From: 13-2-20CM-66-19 sp963824395
GTDB taxonomy: Bacteria > Pseudomonadota > Gammaproteobacteria > Steroidobacterales > Steroidobacteraceae
Reading direction: 5' to 3'
DNA: 64,000 nucleotides
Assembly (NCBI GenBank): GCA_963824395.1
Contig: CAWGPF010000003.1
Span: 1-64,000, forward strand
Positions 1 through 7,530 of the stretch are shown here, one piece after another (the first letter of the stretch is position 1; the number at the start of each line of letters is the position of its first letter). The notes beneath the pieces were generated by a model. It was not told the origin of the DNA and did no database searches. It saw only the letters and a program-made list of their open reading frames with translations. Position numbers and translations under genes: made by a program.

Positions 1-40
1 CATTTCGATGAGCCAAGGTGTAGACATTCGCCTTGCCACC

Positions 41-1147
41 CTAAGACCTGCTCTCGTTATCCTTCGCGTGCCAGGCCTTGAGCACGTCAGCCTCTTTCTG
101 CGGGTCTATTCCTGCGTGCAGTCTTGCCTGGCGCTCGGGCGGCAAGGTATGAAACCAGGCGAGCGTGTCGCTCACCGTTTCCTGCATCGGACGTACCTTT
201 AATCCGGCCTTTTGTGCCCGCAGGGTGGCAGTCAGCGAGGCACCTGCCGTCTCTCCGCTCATCGGCGACCAGGGCGGCAAATCCAGATCCTCGAGCTTCC
301 ACTGCGTCGCCAGGAAATCCTCCGGCACCCAGGTGACTTTGGTGCCCGCCGCTGGTGACGCACGCACGCTCGCCGCGACCATATCGCCCATGGTAAACGC
401 GCGTGGCGGTGACACGGCGTTGAAGTAGCCGGTCGTACGCTGTTGCGCGAGCTGCATCATCCACACCGTCAGATCCCGAACATCGATGATTTGGATCGGA
501 TCGTGCGTCGTGCCCGGCGCCATCATTTCCCCGCCTTTTGAGGCACGTACTGGCCAGTAGGTAAACCGGTCGGAGCCATCGAGCGGCCCCACGATGTAGC
601 CCGGTCGGACCACGCTCGCGCGGCCCTTGAAAGCCTCCATCGAATAGCGCTCGCACAGCGCCTTCATCGGGCCGTAGGTGTCATTCGTGGTCTTGTCGAT
701 GTTGGGATCGTCGAGGCGGCCGACAGGCGAATTCTCGTCATTGGGCTTGGCAAAACTCGAGTACGCGGAGATGCTCGAAATGAACAGGCAGTAGCCTACG
801 TTGGGCGCCAGCAGGTCCGCCGACATTTTGACGTACTTCGGGATCTGGCCGGTGTCGTCGATGACGACATCCCACTTGCGGCCGCGCAACGCATCGAGCT
901 GGCCGTTGCGGTCGCCGAGCAGCGTCTCGACGTCGGCGACGCCCTCGGGTGCGCGCTTGCCGCGGTTGAAATGCGTGACTTTCCAGCCCAGGCGCAGGGC
1001 CTCCTTGGTCAGGTGCGGGCCGATGAAACCGGTGCCGCCCAGGATCAGGAGGGTCTTGGAGCGGGGCTGGGCCGCCCTCGACCCGGGCAGCACGCCGCTC
1101 GCCGCGAGACCTGCGGCCAATTGCAACAGGTGGCGGCGTGAGGTCAT
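41..1147 (-). CDS. Exported NAD-dependent epimerase/dehydratase (SDR) with Tat signal
   Basis: A 368-residue extended short-chain dehydrogenase/reductase. The N-terminus starts MTSRRHLLQLAAG, a twin-arginine motif followed by a hydrophobic stretch ending near residue 25, so it is probably exported folded through Tat, possibly with its cofactor bound. Just after it comes the Rossmann motif LILGGTGFIG (about residues 33-42), which binds NAD(P). The substrate cannot be read from sequence; relatives act on nucleotide sugars or similar carbonyls. The start is an ATG with GGGAG 4 nt upstream. It diverges from the small exported protein at 1259; the gap holds a TATACT -10-like box for this strand (1183-1188) without a good -35. 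An exported SDR is unusual because most act in the cytoplasm. Confidence 0.85.
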   Translation of the reverse strand: MTSRRHLLQLAAGLAASGVLPGSRAAQPRSKTLLILGGTGFIGPHLTKEALRLGWKVTHFNRGKRAPEGVADVETLLGDRNGQLDALRGRKWDVVIDDTGQIPKYVKMSADLLAPNVGYCLFISSISAYSSFAKPNDENSPVGRLDDPNIDKTTNDTYGPMKALCERYSMEAFKGRASVVRPGYIVGPLDGSDRFTYWPVRASKGGEMMAPGTTHDPIQIIDVRDLTVWMMQLAQQRTTGYFNAVSPPRAFTMGDMVAASVRASPAAGTKVTWVPEDFLATQWKLEDLDLPPWSPMSGETAGASLTATLRAQKAGLKVRPMQETVSDTLAWFHTLPPERQARLHAGIDPQKEADVLKAWHAKDNESRS

Positions 1148-1258
1148 GGTGCTCCCGAATTTCTTATGAATTACCGGTTGTCAGTATAGTTACACTGGAG
1201 ACCCGATAATCACGGGACAGCGCGGCCGACGCGCAGTTGGGCGCAAGGGAGAATCGCA

Positions 1259-1714
1259 ATGCCGACGAGTGACCTCACGGGGACCCCGGCAGGAGTCTCC
1301 AGGGCGGCTATTGAACGCCGCGCCGAGGACGCACGTGCGCTGCAGGCGCCCTTGGTATACGGCACACAATTGAGCTCACGTGCGAGACTCGGCGTCGGTT
1401 TGTGCGCCATCGGCGTCGCGCTCTCGATGGTGCTCGGCATGGGCGCAGCAAACGCCGACGAGCCAATGCCCGCTCCGCGTTGCGCGGTGCGTCTTTCTGT
1501 TGCGGTGACGCCGGACGTGCCAGATCCCAGTAACAGCGGATTTCTCAGTTCACTGCTGGGCGACCACGCGGAGTATCAGCTGTTATTGCTGAGCCGTGAT
1601 GACGACACGCACGTTACGTTGCAGCTGCAGGGCCCGGGGCCGGCGGAACGGTGCCATGCCGTGGTCGACAGCATGCGCAATGACGGGCGCGTGCAGTCAA
1701 TTCAGGTGAACTAG
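1259..1714 (+). CDS. Small exported or membrane-anchored hypothetical protein
   Basis: A 151-residue protein of unrecognised family. A hydrophobic segment at about residues 46-64 is followed by an AANADE stretch that could be a signal peptidase I site, so the mature part may be a periplasmic domain of about 85 residues containing two cysteines. The start ATG is preceded by AAGGGAGA at good spacing, which supports the long N-terminus; a later start nearer the hydrophobic segment is possible. It is divergent from the Tat-SDR and convergent with the large lipoprotein gene downstream. No function can be assigned. Confidence 0.65.
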   Translation: MPTSDLTGTPAGVSRAAIERRAEDARALQAPLVYGTQLSSRARLGVGLCAIGVALSMVLGMGAANADEPMPAPRCAVRLSVAVTPDVPDPSNSGFLSSLLGDHAEYQLLLLSRDDDTHVTLQLQGPGPAERCHAVVDSMRNDGRVQSIQVN

Positions 1715-1793
1715 CACCCACGGCTCCAGGTCCGGGACGAGTGTCGGCCGGTCACGCGTTGGGCTCCGTCGGCGGCGCCGCCGACGAATGTCT

Positions 1794-1824
1794 TTTGGAT
1801 CGCACTGTGCAGGATCGATCCAAA
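1794..1824. terminator. Hairpin between convergent genes
   Basis: A perfect 9-bp inverted repeat (tttggatcg / cgatccaaa) with a 13-nt loop, extended by a further GTC/GAC pairing past one bulged base. It lies between the 3' ends of two convergent genes (stops near 1714 and 1851), where a bidirectional terminator is expected. There is no clear T-run, so efficiency is doubtful. Confidence 0.4.
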
Positions 1825-1850
1825 GACGACTCCCGCATGGCCGCGCGGGT

Positions 1851-3773
1851 TCACTGCGCAATGGCCGCACCGGACAACAGGACCAGCTCGGCTGGGCTGC
1901 TGCCGGTCGGGGTGGCCCGGAACGCCAGGCCATCCGAGCCCCACCGGGTCAGGTATGCGGGAGCCTCCGTGACCTGCAGTTGCGCGCTCCACAGCAGGCC
2001 CCGTGTCGTAAGGTTGAAGGTCTGCAGGAGTATGGGCGCGCCTTGTAGCTGGTCGGGGGGCACGTTGGCGGCAAAGTAGGCACGGTTAAGCCCGGTATCG
2101 AACGCCGCAGCGCCGCCTACAAATCCCTCGGGGACCGCCGGGGTGAACGGCGCTTCGAATGCGAAGCTCGTCGGGTTGAAGATGTCGCCACTGCCAAACA
2201 GCACCAGGCCATTCGCGTTGTACATGTCCCCGACGGCATTGTTATTGGGGAAGACCATCGATTTTCCCGCTGTAGGACCGGGGGCGACCGTCGTCAGGGA
2301 TGCCATGACTGTTGGCAGGTGGAAGCCGAAAATACTCACGTATATCGCGGCGGCGTCACTGGACCAGACAAATCCGCCGATCACGAATTCGCTGGGATCG
2401 CCGCTCATCGCTATCGCTGAAAGCGGCGGTCCCCTGGGCGTGGCGTCGTCATAGATCACGATCCAACTCGCACTCGAGGTGTCGTCGTACATGACAGCGA
2501 GCGTATGTGGCATCGCCGGTGCGGGCTTGAGATCCGAATCCAACACGTTGGCGGGCAGCGGAATCCGGAGATCGATGCCGAGGTCGGCGGTGCGCACGCG
2601 GTCCACGTGGTAGGTGGAGTTGCTCGAGTCCTGAACCCCGACATACAGGTACACCCCGTCGTCAGAGATCGCGAGCGCTCCCAAAAGCTGCGTACTTCCC
2701 TCGAGCTGCACCGCGGTCTCGACGGTGCCTGAAGCCGGGTTGATCCGGGCTAACGTGTTCGGGTTCTGGGGCGAGTTGCTGGCAACGGACGCATACAGCT
2801 TGCCGGTTTTCGCACTCCACGCGAGGCCTGCGACATCCAGCGGCAGTATCTGCTGCGCAAGTCCGGTGACCACCGCTGCGTTAACCAGGTAATTGATAGG
2901 TACGCTCAAAGGGCTGCCCGCGAGAGGCTGAGCGCACTTTGTGTCGAGGCACACATTGACCGTGACGATGTCCTGGTACTGTCCGGCCCCGATATTCGAA
3001 GGTGGAGTCAGTGTCAGGTTGAGGCTGGCCTGCACCGCGGTGGCGCCGGCCGCTCCGAGTTTCGCCTGCAGCACTGCGGCGGACACCAGGCCTCCGCTGC
3101 CGTCGCTCCAGCTCACGTACGCGCCGGTCGGCGGCAGGTTCAGGGCCGACAGCGCGAGTGCTGCCGAAGCGGCGCTCTGCGTCGTTGCCGACTCCACCTT
3201 CACGGGACTGTTGGCGATGCTTGCGGTTGCCGATGATTTTGGATTCCCCGTTACCGTGTACGTCAGCGACACCGTTTTCGGGCTGTCCGCTATCGGGTGC
3301 GTGCAGGCGGCGTCGGTGCACACCGAGATCGCGATGGCGTCCTTGTAGGTGCCGGCACCGAGTCTGGCGGGAGATACCAGAGCAATCTGACCGATCGACT
3401 GCGATCCGCCGGCGGGTAGTGGTCCATAAAGATCAGCACCGATGGCATAGCCGAGGAACTCCGGGTTTGCGGCCGCAGGATTGCCCGTATGTGCAACGGT
3501 TTCGGCGATGCCTTGCGCCGTGATCGAGCTGATTGCCGTCCCGACGAAGGAAATCTTGTAGTAATAGTTCGCACCGGGGGCTGGCTTGCTCAGGGTGATC
3601 GTGAGCGGGTCGCTCAACACTGCGCTCGCGCTCGTGGTGTCGGAGGCTGCGCTCAGCAGCTCGGCGGAAATCGTGAGCGAGGCAGTCCCCGGGGAAGAAG
3701 AGGATCCGCCGCACGCGCCCAGCGCGCACGCGAGGACGGCCGGCACAATCTGCCTCAACGAGGAACCTGGCAT
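1851..3773 (-). CDS. Large lipoprotein: two Ig-like repeats plus beta-propeller
   Basis: About 640 residues from the ATG at 3773, chosen because it has GGAG at correct spacing and opens directly into a lipoprotein signal ending in ALGAC (lipobox, Cys about residue 21); in-frame codons further upstream would bury this signal. After a Ser/Gly-rich linker come two tandem repeats of roughly 120-130 residues, each ending in the same pattern with a Cys pair (VCTDAACTHPIADSP and VCLDTKCAQPLAGSP), probably Ig-like beta-sandwiches each with a disulfide. The C-terminal 330 residues contain repeated strands of the type GLAWSAKTGKLY and LAISDDGVYLYVG, as in NHL/YVTN-type beta-propellers. Likely an envelope-anchored binding protein; ligand unknown. 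Confidence 0.75.
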   Translation of the reverse strand: MPGSSLRQIVPAVLACALGACGGSSSSPGTASLTISAELLSAASDTTSASAVLSDPLTITLSKPAPGANYYYKISFVGTAISSITAQGIAETVAHTGNPAAANPEFLGYAIGADLYGPLPAGGSQSIGQIALVSPARLGAGTYKDAIAISVCTDAACTHPIADSPKTVSLTYTVTGNPKSSATASIANSPVKVESATTQSAASAALALSALNLPPTGAYVSWSDGSGGLVSAAVLQAKLGAAGATAVQASLNLTLTPPSNIGAGQYQDIVTVNVCLDTKCAQPLAGSPLSVPINYLVNAAVVTGLAQQILPLDVAGLAWSAKTGKLYASVASNSPQNPNTLARINPASGTVETAVQLEGSTQLLGALAISDDGVYLYVGVQDSSNSTYHVDRVRTADLGIDLRIPLPANVLDSDLKPAPAMPHTLAVMYDDTSSASWIVIYDDATPRGPPLSAIAMSGDPSEFVIGGFVWSSDAAAIYVSIFGFHLPTVMASLTTVAPGPTAGKSMVFPNNNAVGDMYNANGLVLFGSGDIFNPTSFAFEAPFTPAVPEGFVGGAAAFDTGLNRAYFAANVPPDQLQGAPILLQTFNLTTRGLLWSAQLQVTEAPAYLTRWGSDGLAFRATPTGSSPAELVLLSGAAIAQ

Positions 3774-3802
3774 GGCGATACTCCGTGAGCTGTCATTTCT
3801 CG

Positions 3803-3884
3803 GGTCGCGCGCTTTGAGCGCCCACTCTGAGCTTCTCAACCTGAGAATGCCCCCAGCTGTAATAGAGTGCGGATGGGCGCGACC
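3803..3884 (-). promoter_or_regulatory. Structured leader upstream of the large lipoprotein
   Basis: Nested inverted repeats lie 30-110 nt upstream of the lipoprotein start codon. An outer 8-bp pair (3803-3810 with 3877-3884, ggtcgcgc/gcgcgacc) encloses a 6-bp pair (3823-3828 with 3864-3869) and an inner 6-bp hairpin with a 3-nt loop (3833-3838 with 3842-3847). A competing 7-bp pairing (3818-3824 with 3874-3880) overlaps the outer stem, so two alternative folds can be drawn. It matches no riboswitch class I recognise. Confidence 0.4.
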
Positions 3885-4234
3885 GGGTACCTTCATTACG
3901 ACGAATCTTGCGGCGACGCGGGTGCAGCAAAGTTCGGAGTTCATGTTTGCGCCGTTGCGGTGCGACGCCAACAAGGAGCGGCTCCGCGGGCACGGCGCTC
4001 ATTCGGTTGGCTGAAGCTAAGGCCGGGTCTCTATCACTCCCAAGCGCGCGCGCCAGGCGGACTAACGCGCGGCGACACTCGGCGGCGTCGTCGCAATTGA
4101 CGAGGCGTCGCCGCCGCGCTCAGAGTCCCTGACAGAGTTCGCGAACGCGTCTTGGGACTTGCCTTACAAGGCCGAGGGAGAACGGCACCATGAGAACCCT
4201 CACCATCGCGAGTGGATGCTCGGTTCCCGCCGTT
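3885..4234. other. Intergenic stretch, no gene recognised
   Basis: Lies between two genes on the minus strand. Short open frames exist on both strands, but none has a credible ribosome-binding site or a recognisable product. The promoter of the downstream lipoprotein gene is expected near 3885-3960, but I could not identify a convincing -35/-10 pair. Confidence 0.5.
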
Positions 4235-4723
4235 TCAGGGTCTCTGCAGCAGCGCCAGAACACTGCGTTGCGTCCACTCCTCCGTGACACTCTCGAGTGA
4301 GGTATCACTCTCCGGGCTGGCCGCCCGGCCACCGGGCATGGGGCGGCATACGTGCACACCCACGTTTCCCTTTTGCGACTGGCACGACAGCTGCAGCTGC
4401 ACGTTGGCATCCGAAGCCCGCCTGGCGCCACTTGAAACCCGGGCATCGTCGCTGAAGGCATAAAGACCGATGCAGGGCTCGGAACGCCGCCCACCGGAGC
4501 TCACCTCGGATTCGACGACCATGGCCCCGATGCCATGGCTCTCCAGCAGCTGTTTGAGCGCATCAAAAGTCGGTTTTATGACTTTTTTCACACGCTCACT
4601 GAATGCCAACCGGAACGCTTCTTCGCGAGTCGTGGCGTCCTGCCTCTTTTGGTTCGCAACCTGTTCGATTTCATCCCGCGCGCGAAATATCTCGGCGAAA
4701 GCGTCTTCAATGTCTTTTTTCAT
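4235..4723 (-). CDS. Hypothetical cytoplasmic protein with charged helical N-terminus
   Basis: A 162-residue protein of unknown family. Residues 1-60 are highly charged and probably helical, perhaps a short coiled coil (MKKDIEDAFAEIFRARDEIE at the start). The second half is more beta-like and contains three cysteines. There is no signal peptide or membrane segment. It stands alone, with about 200 nt upstream to the next start on one side and the lipoprotein on the other. Local base composition is slightly lower in GC than the operon genes around it. No function is proposed. Confidence 0.6.
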   Translation of the reverse strand: MKKDIEDAFAEIFRARDEIEQVANQKRQDATTREEAFRLAFSERVKKVIKPTFDALKQLLESHGIGAMVVESEVSSGGRRSEPCIGLYAFSDDARVSSGARRASDANVQLQLSCQSQKGNVGVHVCRPMPGGRAASPESDTSLESVTEEWTQRSVLALLQRP

Positions 4724-4919
4724 ACGGCGAGGTCCGGAGCAACGAGTCTTTCGAGTCTACGCCCTCTGAGGACACTCAACGTCCCGCCCTGCGTGGCGGC
4801 TCGCGCACGACCTAATAGGATAACGACTGAGTCGGCCGCTCGGCCCAGGGGTTCAGCTCCTTGATCTTTCCTCAGCCTCTGACCGAACCTTCGCGACCTT
4901 GCGGTTCGAGTTTTCTTGA

Positions 4920-5321
4920 TCAGTTGATGGTCTTCGAGGCGATGTTGGAGAGCACGCCGGTCGTGCCGTCGGTGGCGTACGCGGCCACGGCGAAGTACCA
5001 GGTGCCGGGTGGAAGATTCGTTACGGCATAGGAGGTCTGCGCGGGGTCTGCCTCGATGAGGGTGTTATCGAGCGCCGTGGGGGAAGTCCCGTAGTGGATC
5101 TCATAGCCGGCAAGGTCGGTCGCGAGCGTGCCGTTGGTGTTCTGCGTAACGGGCGTCCAGCTGAGGCTCGCAGTTCCGTAGGCAGGCGGGACACTGGTGG
5201 CCGTGGACCTGCCGTCCACCGTGCTGACCTGGCCGCAACCGGCAAGGCCAGCCGCCAGCGCAGCGGCAGCGAGCGGCAAGTGCCACTTACCCTGAGAGCC
5301 TGAACAGCTTCTTGTTGTCAT
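4920..5321 (-). CDS. Fibronectin type III domain lipoprotein
   Basis: 133 residues from the ATG at 5321, chosen because it begins a lipoprotein signal with lipobox LAGC (Cys about residue 29); an upstream in-frame ATG would place extra residues before the signal. Residues about 45-133 read as one FN3 domain: ASLSWTPVTQN strand, DLAGYEIHYG strand, then YAVTNLPPGTWYFAVAAY with the conserved L-x-P-G-T-x-Y-x-F pattern, ending in a SNIASKTI strand. It is likely an envelope-anchored adhesion or matrix-associated protein. The roughly 200 nt in front of it on this strand hold a GEMM-like RNA motif and a strong hairpin (separate entries), suggesting control by a second messenger such as c-di-GMP, though that is inference. 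Confidence 0.75.
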   Translation of the reverse strand: MTTRSCSGSQGKWHLPLAAAALAAGLAGCGQVSTVDGRSTATSVPPAYGTASLSWTPVTQNTNGTLATDLAGYEIHYGTSPTALDNTLIEADPAQTSYAVTNLPPGTWYFAVAAYATDGTTGVLSNIASKTIN

Positions 5322-5387
5322 AAACGTGGCGCCGCGAGGACGCCCCCGCGCCAACTATGCGCGCGCCCCATGGCGACGGAAAGTCCC

Positions 5388-5420
5388 GCGCACGAGGCTT
5401 CTCCGGGGCCTCGCCTGCGC
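5388..5420 (-). promoter_or_regulatory. Leader hairpin before FN3 lipoprotein (possible expression platform)
   Basis: Inverted repeat of 11 bp with a 2-nt bulge: outer arms gcgca/tgcgc (5388-5392 with 5416-5420), inner arms cgaggc/gcctcg (5393-5398 with 5408-5413), 9-nt loop. In the minus-strand RNA it falls between the GEMM-like element and the start codon at 5321. It has no long U-tract, so any control would more likely act on translation or through Rho. Confidence 0.35.
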
Positions 5421-5460
5421 CATGCACAATTCTTACGGGGGCCATGGGCGGGTGCTCGTG

Positions 5461-5530
5461 AAATCGCCACCGTGCCGTCGATCCCGTGGTATGCGTCCTG
5501 CCGGGAGGCAGGCTTTGTAATGCAAAGGTG
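5461..5530 (-). promoter_or_regulatory. GEMM-I (c-di-GMP) riboswitch-like element, degenerate
   Basis: Read on the minus strand, this contains ACAAAGCC, then a 4-bp stem with a 4-nt loop (TGCC-TCCC-GGCA), then GGACGCA, then CCACGGG, and later a GGTGGCGA end. GEMM-I RNAs show the same order: GCAAA(C/G)C, a short stem with a tetraloop, GGGACGCAAAGCC, ACGGG and a GGTTGCCGA end. Several consensus positions differ: the second CAAAGCC is ATACC here and the tetraloop is not GNRA. It lies about 140 nt upstream of an FN3 lipoprotein; c-di-GMP riboswitches often precede surface-protein genes. It could be a diverged riboswitch or chance similarity. Confidence 0.35.
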
Positions 5531-5701
5531 CTGCTGCTCTGCGGCCCACGCCCGGCAGTCCCGCGAATCCACAACAAATTCAGTCCCTTGCGTCCCGCGG
5601 CGCGAGCCCCGGGGGCACCCTTTGAACCCCCCGACAAGTCGGGCACACTCATCCGCAGGAGAATTCGAACAAACCGCCTTCCTTCGGAGGGATCTCAGTC
5701 A
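5531..5701. other. Divergent intergenic region upstream of the radical SAM operon
   Basis: The plus-strand promoter of the methyltransferase/radical SAM operon should lie here, but no convincing -35/-10 pair is visible. An open frame runs in from about 5486 in frame with the methyltransferase, but its first 72 codons are Pro/Arg-rich and unlike a methyltransferase, so they are not taken as coding. No leader-peptide-like small ORF stands out. Confidence 0.45.
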
Positions 5702-6484
5702 TTGAACGCCGCGGCCTTTGACGCCCTGGCGGCGGATTACGACGCCGCCTTTACCGAGACACCACTGGGGTCTGCGCTGCGCAGCCTGGTGTGGTCGCGG
5801 CTGGACGTCGTGTTCCGGGACGCGCGGCGCATCCTCGACCTTGGCTGCGGCACCGGGGAGGACGCACTGCACCTGGCGGCGCGCGGCAAGGAGGTGCTGG
5901 CTCTCGATGCGTCTTCGGCCATGCTGAGCCGCGCCCGGGAGAAGGCACGGGCGCGTGGCTGGGAGGCACGGTTGCAGTTTCAGTGCCTGCCGATGCAGGA
6001 CCTGAAGGATGCCGCTACTGGCTTGGCCTTCGATGGCGCGCTGTCGAACTTCGGCGCGCTCAACTGCGTCGAGGATCTGCCGGCACTCGCAGCGGCGCTG
6101 GCCGGTCGGCTGCGCCCCGGGGCGCGCCTCCTGTGGGTTCCCATGGGGCGCTACGTGCCCTGGGAATGGAGCTGGTACCTGCTGCACGGGCAGCCTGCCA
6201 AGGCGTGGCGGCGACTGCGGCGCGAGCGCCTGCCGTGGCGCGGGCTCACGCTTGCTTATCCGACGCCGCGGGAAATCAGCGCCGTGCTGGCGCCGCACTT
6301 CCACATCGAGCGCGTGCGCCCGCTCGGCTTTGCGCTGCCTCCGAGTTATGCCGGCGGCTGGCTGAGTCGTAATCCGCGCCTGTTCGCAGTCCTGCATCGT
6401 CTGGAGCGCGCCGGGCAGCGCTGGCCGCTGCTCGCGTCCTGCTCGGATCACTACATCGTGGAAGCCACGCGGCGGGCGGCCTGA
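5702..6484 (+). CDS. Class I SAM-dependent methyltransferase (operon first gene)
   Basis: 260 residues from a TTG at 5702, chosen because GGAGGG lies 9 nt upstream and the sequence becomes methyltransferase-like at once (AAAFDALAADYDAAF). The SAM-binding motif I is LDLGCGTGEDAL (about residues 45-56), motif II acidic residue in VLALDAS, and a later SNFGALNCVEDL matches motif IV of the Methyltransf_11/25 group. The C-terminal half is rich in Trp/Arg and probably forms the substrate cap. It is the first gene of a tight forward operon (next start 2 nt after the stop) with a radical SAM enzyme, a second methyltransferase, two B12 radical SAM proteins, two glycosyltransferases and an HprK-like protein. 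The substrate is unknown; a small molecule or glycolipid is more likely than protein or DNA. Confidence 0.8.
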   Translation: MNAAAFDALAADYDAAFTETPLGSALRSLVWSRLDVVFRDARRILDLGCGTGEDALHLAARGKEVLALDASSAMLSRAREKARARGWEARLQFQCLPMQDLKDAATGLAFDGALSNFGALNCVEDLPALAAALAGRLRPGARLLWVPMGRYVPWEWSWYLLHGQPAKAWRRLRRERLPWRGLTLAYPTPREISAVLAPHFHIERVRPLGFALPPSYAGGWLSRNPRLFAVLHRLERAGQRWPLLASCSDHYIVEATRRAA

Positions 6485-6486
6485 GG

Positions 6487-7530
6487 ATGCGGATCGGTGT
6501 GCAACCCGCGGCAGCGCCGCCGCTCAGCCGGCTGCCGCTCCTGACGCTCTACCTGAGCGAGCGCTGCAATTCGCGCTGCGTCACCTGCGACTACTGGCGC
6601 TACGGCACTGCGGACCTGGATCTTGCGACGGTCAGTCGCCTGATGCCGGCGCTGGCGGCGCTGGAAACGGAGACCGTGCTGCTCTCGGGCGGTGAGCCGC
6701 TGCTGAACCCCGAGTGGCGCCAGATTGCCGAGCAGCTGCACCGCGCGGGCATCAGGCTGTGGCTGCTCACCTCGGGGCTGTCACTGGCCAAACATGCGCG
6801 CGCCGTGGCGCCGCTCTTCGACAGCGTCACGGTGTCCCTCGACGGCACCGACGCCCCCACCTACGCCGCGATCCGCGGCCTCGACGCTTTCGACACGGTG
6901 TGCGCCGGGATCCGCGCGGCGGCTGCGGCCGGCGCGTCCGTGAGCCTCCGCGTGACACTGCAGCGGGCCAACTTCCGTCAGCTGCGCTCCTTCGTCCTGC
7001 TGGCGCGCGACCTTGGCGCCCGGCAGGTCTCGTTTCTCGCCGTCGACGTCGCCAATCCGCACGCTTTCGCGCGCCGCGAGGGGCCGGCGGCGGAGCTCGC
7101 GCTGCGGCCCGCCGAGGTGCGCGAGCTCACGCAGCTGATCGCCGAGCTCGAGCGCGAGCAGGGCGACGATTTTCGCACGCGCTTCATCGCGGAGAGCGCG
7201 GCGCGCCTGCGTCACATCGCGCGCTACTTCGCGGCCGTGTGTGGCGCCGACGCCTATCCTCCGGTGCGCTGCAATGCTCCGGAGTTCTCCGCCGTCATCG
7301 ATGCGCAGGGGCGGGTGAGCCCCTGCTTCTTCATTCGCGGCCCCGCCGAAGCCGATCTCGCCACGGCGGATCTCAGCGGTGCGCTGAACGGCGCCGCCGC
7401 GCGCGAGCTGCGCGCGAGCATCCGTGCCGGCGAGCGCGCCGAATGTCGCACCTGCGTGTGCTCGTTATGGCGCTCGCCCGAGGCGCAGGCGAGGGTGTCG
7501 CACCTGAGCGCCGGGCAGCCCCGTGTCTGA
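6487..7530 (+). CDS. Radical SAM protein with SPASM/twitch-like C-terminus
   Basis: 347 residues. The radical SAM [4Fe-4S] motif is CNSRCVTC at residues 27-34 (CX3CX2C), followed by the GGEP motif (LLSGGEPLLNP) and TSGLSLA. The C-terminus has a Cys262-X12-G-X4-Cys280 segment and then CRTCVC (320-325), as in SPASM/twitch domains that hold auxiliary clusters. SPASM enzymes mature peptides, anaerobic sulfatases and some small molecules such as aminoglycosides, so this enzyme probably makes a radical-based modification. No precursor peptide or RRE/PqqD domain is seen nearby. It starts 2 nt after the upstream methyltransferase and overlaps the next gene by 8 nt, so the genes are co-translated. Confidence 0.88.
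   Translation: MRIGVQPAAAPPLSRLPLLTLYLSERCNSRCVTCDYWRYGTADLDLATVSRLMPALAALETETVLLSGGEPLLNPEWRQIAEQLHRAGIRLWLLTSGLSLAKHARAVAPLFDSVTVSLDGTDAPTYAAIRGLDAFDTVCAGIRAAAAAGASVSLRVTLQRANFRQLRSFVLLARDLGARQVSFLAVDVANPHAFARREGPAAELALRPAEVRELTQLIAELEREQGDDFRTRFIAESAARLRHIARYFAAVCGADAYPPVRCNAPEFSAVIDAQGRVSPCFFIRGPAEADLATADLSGALNGAAARELRASIRAGERAECRTCVCSLWRSPEAQARVSHLSAGQPRV

Noticed and set aside
5486..5701. 72-codon N-terminal extension of the first methyltransferase
   Set aside because: Not methyltransferase-like and no ribosome-binding site; the TTG at 5702 has GGAGGG 9 nt upstream.
5531..5701. Precursor peptide for the radical SAM cluster
   Set aside because: No small ORF with a leader-core pattern and ribosome-binding site was found here or at 18124-18523, so a RiPP pathway is not claimed.
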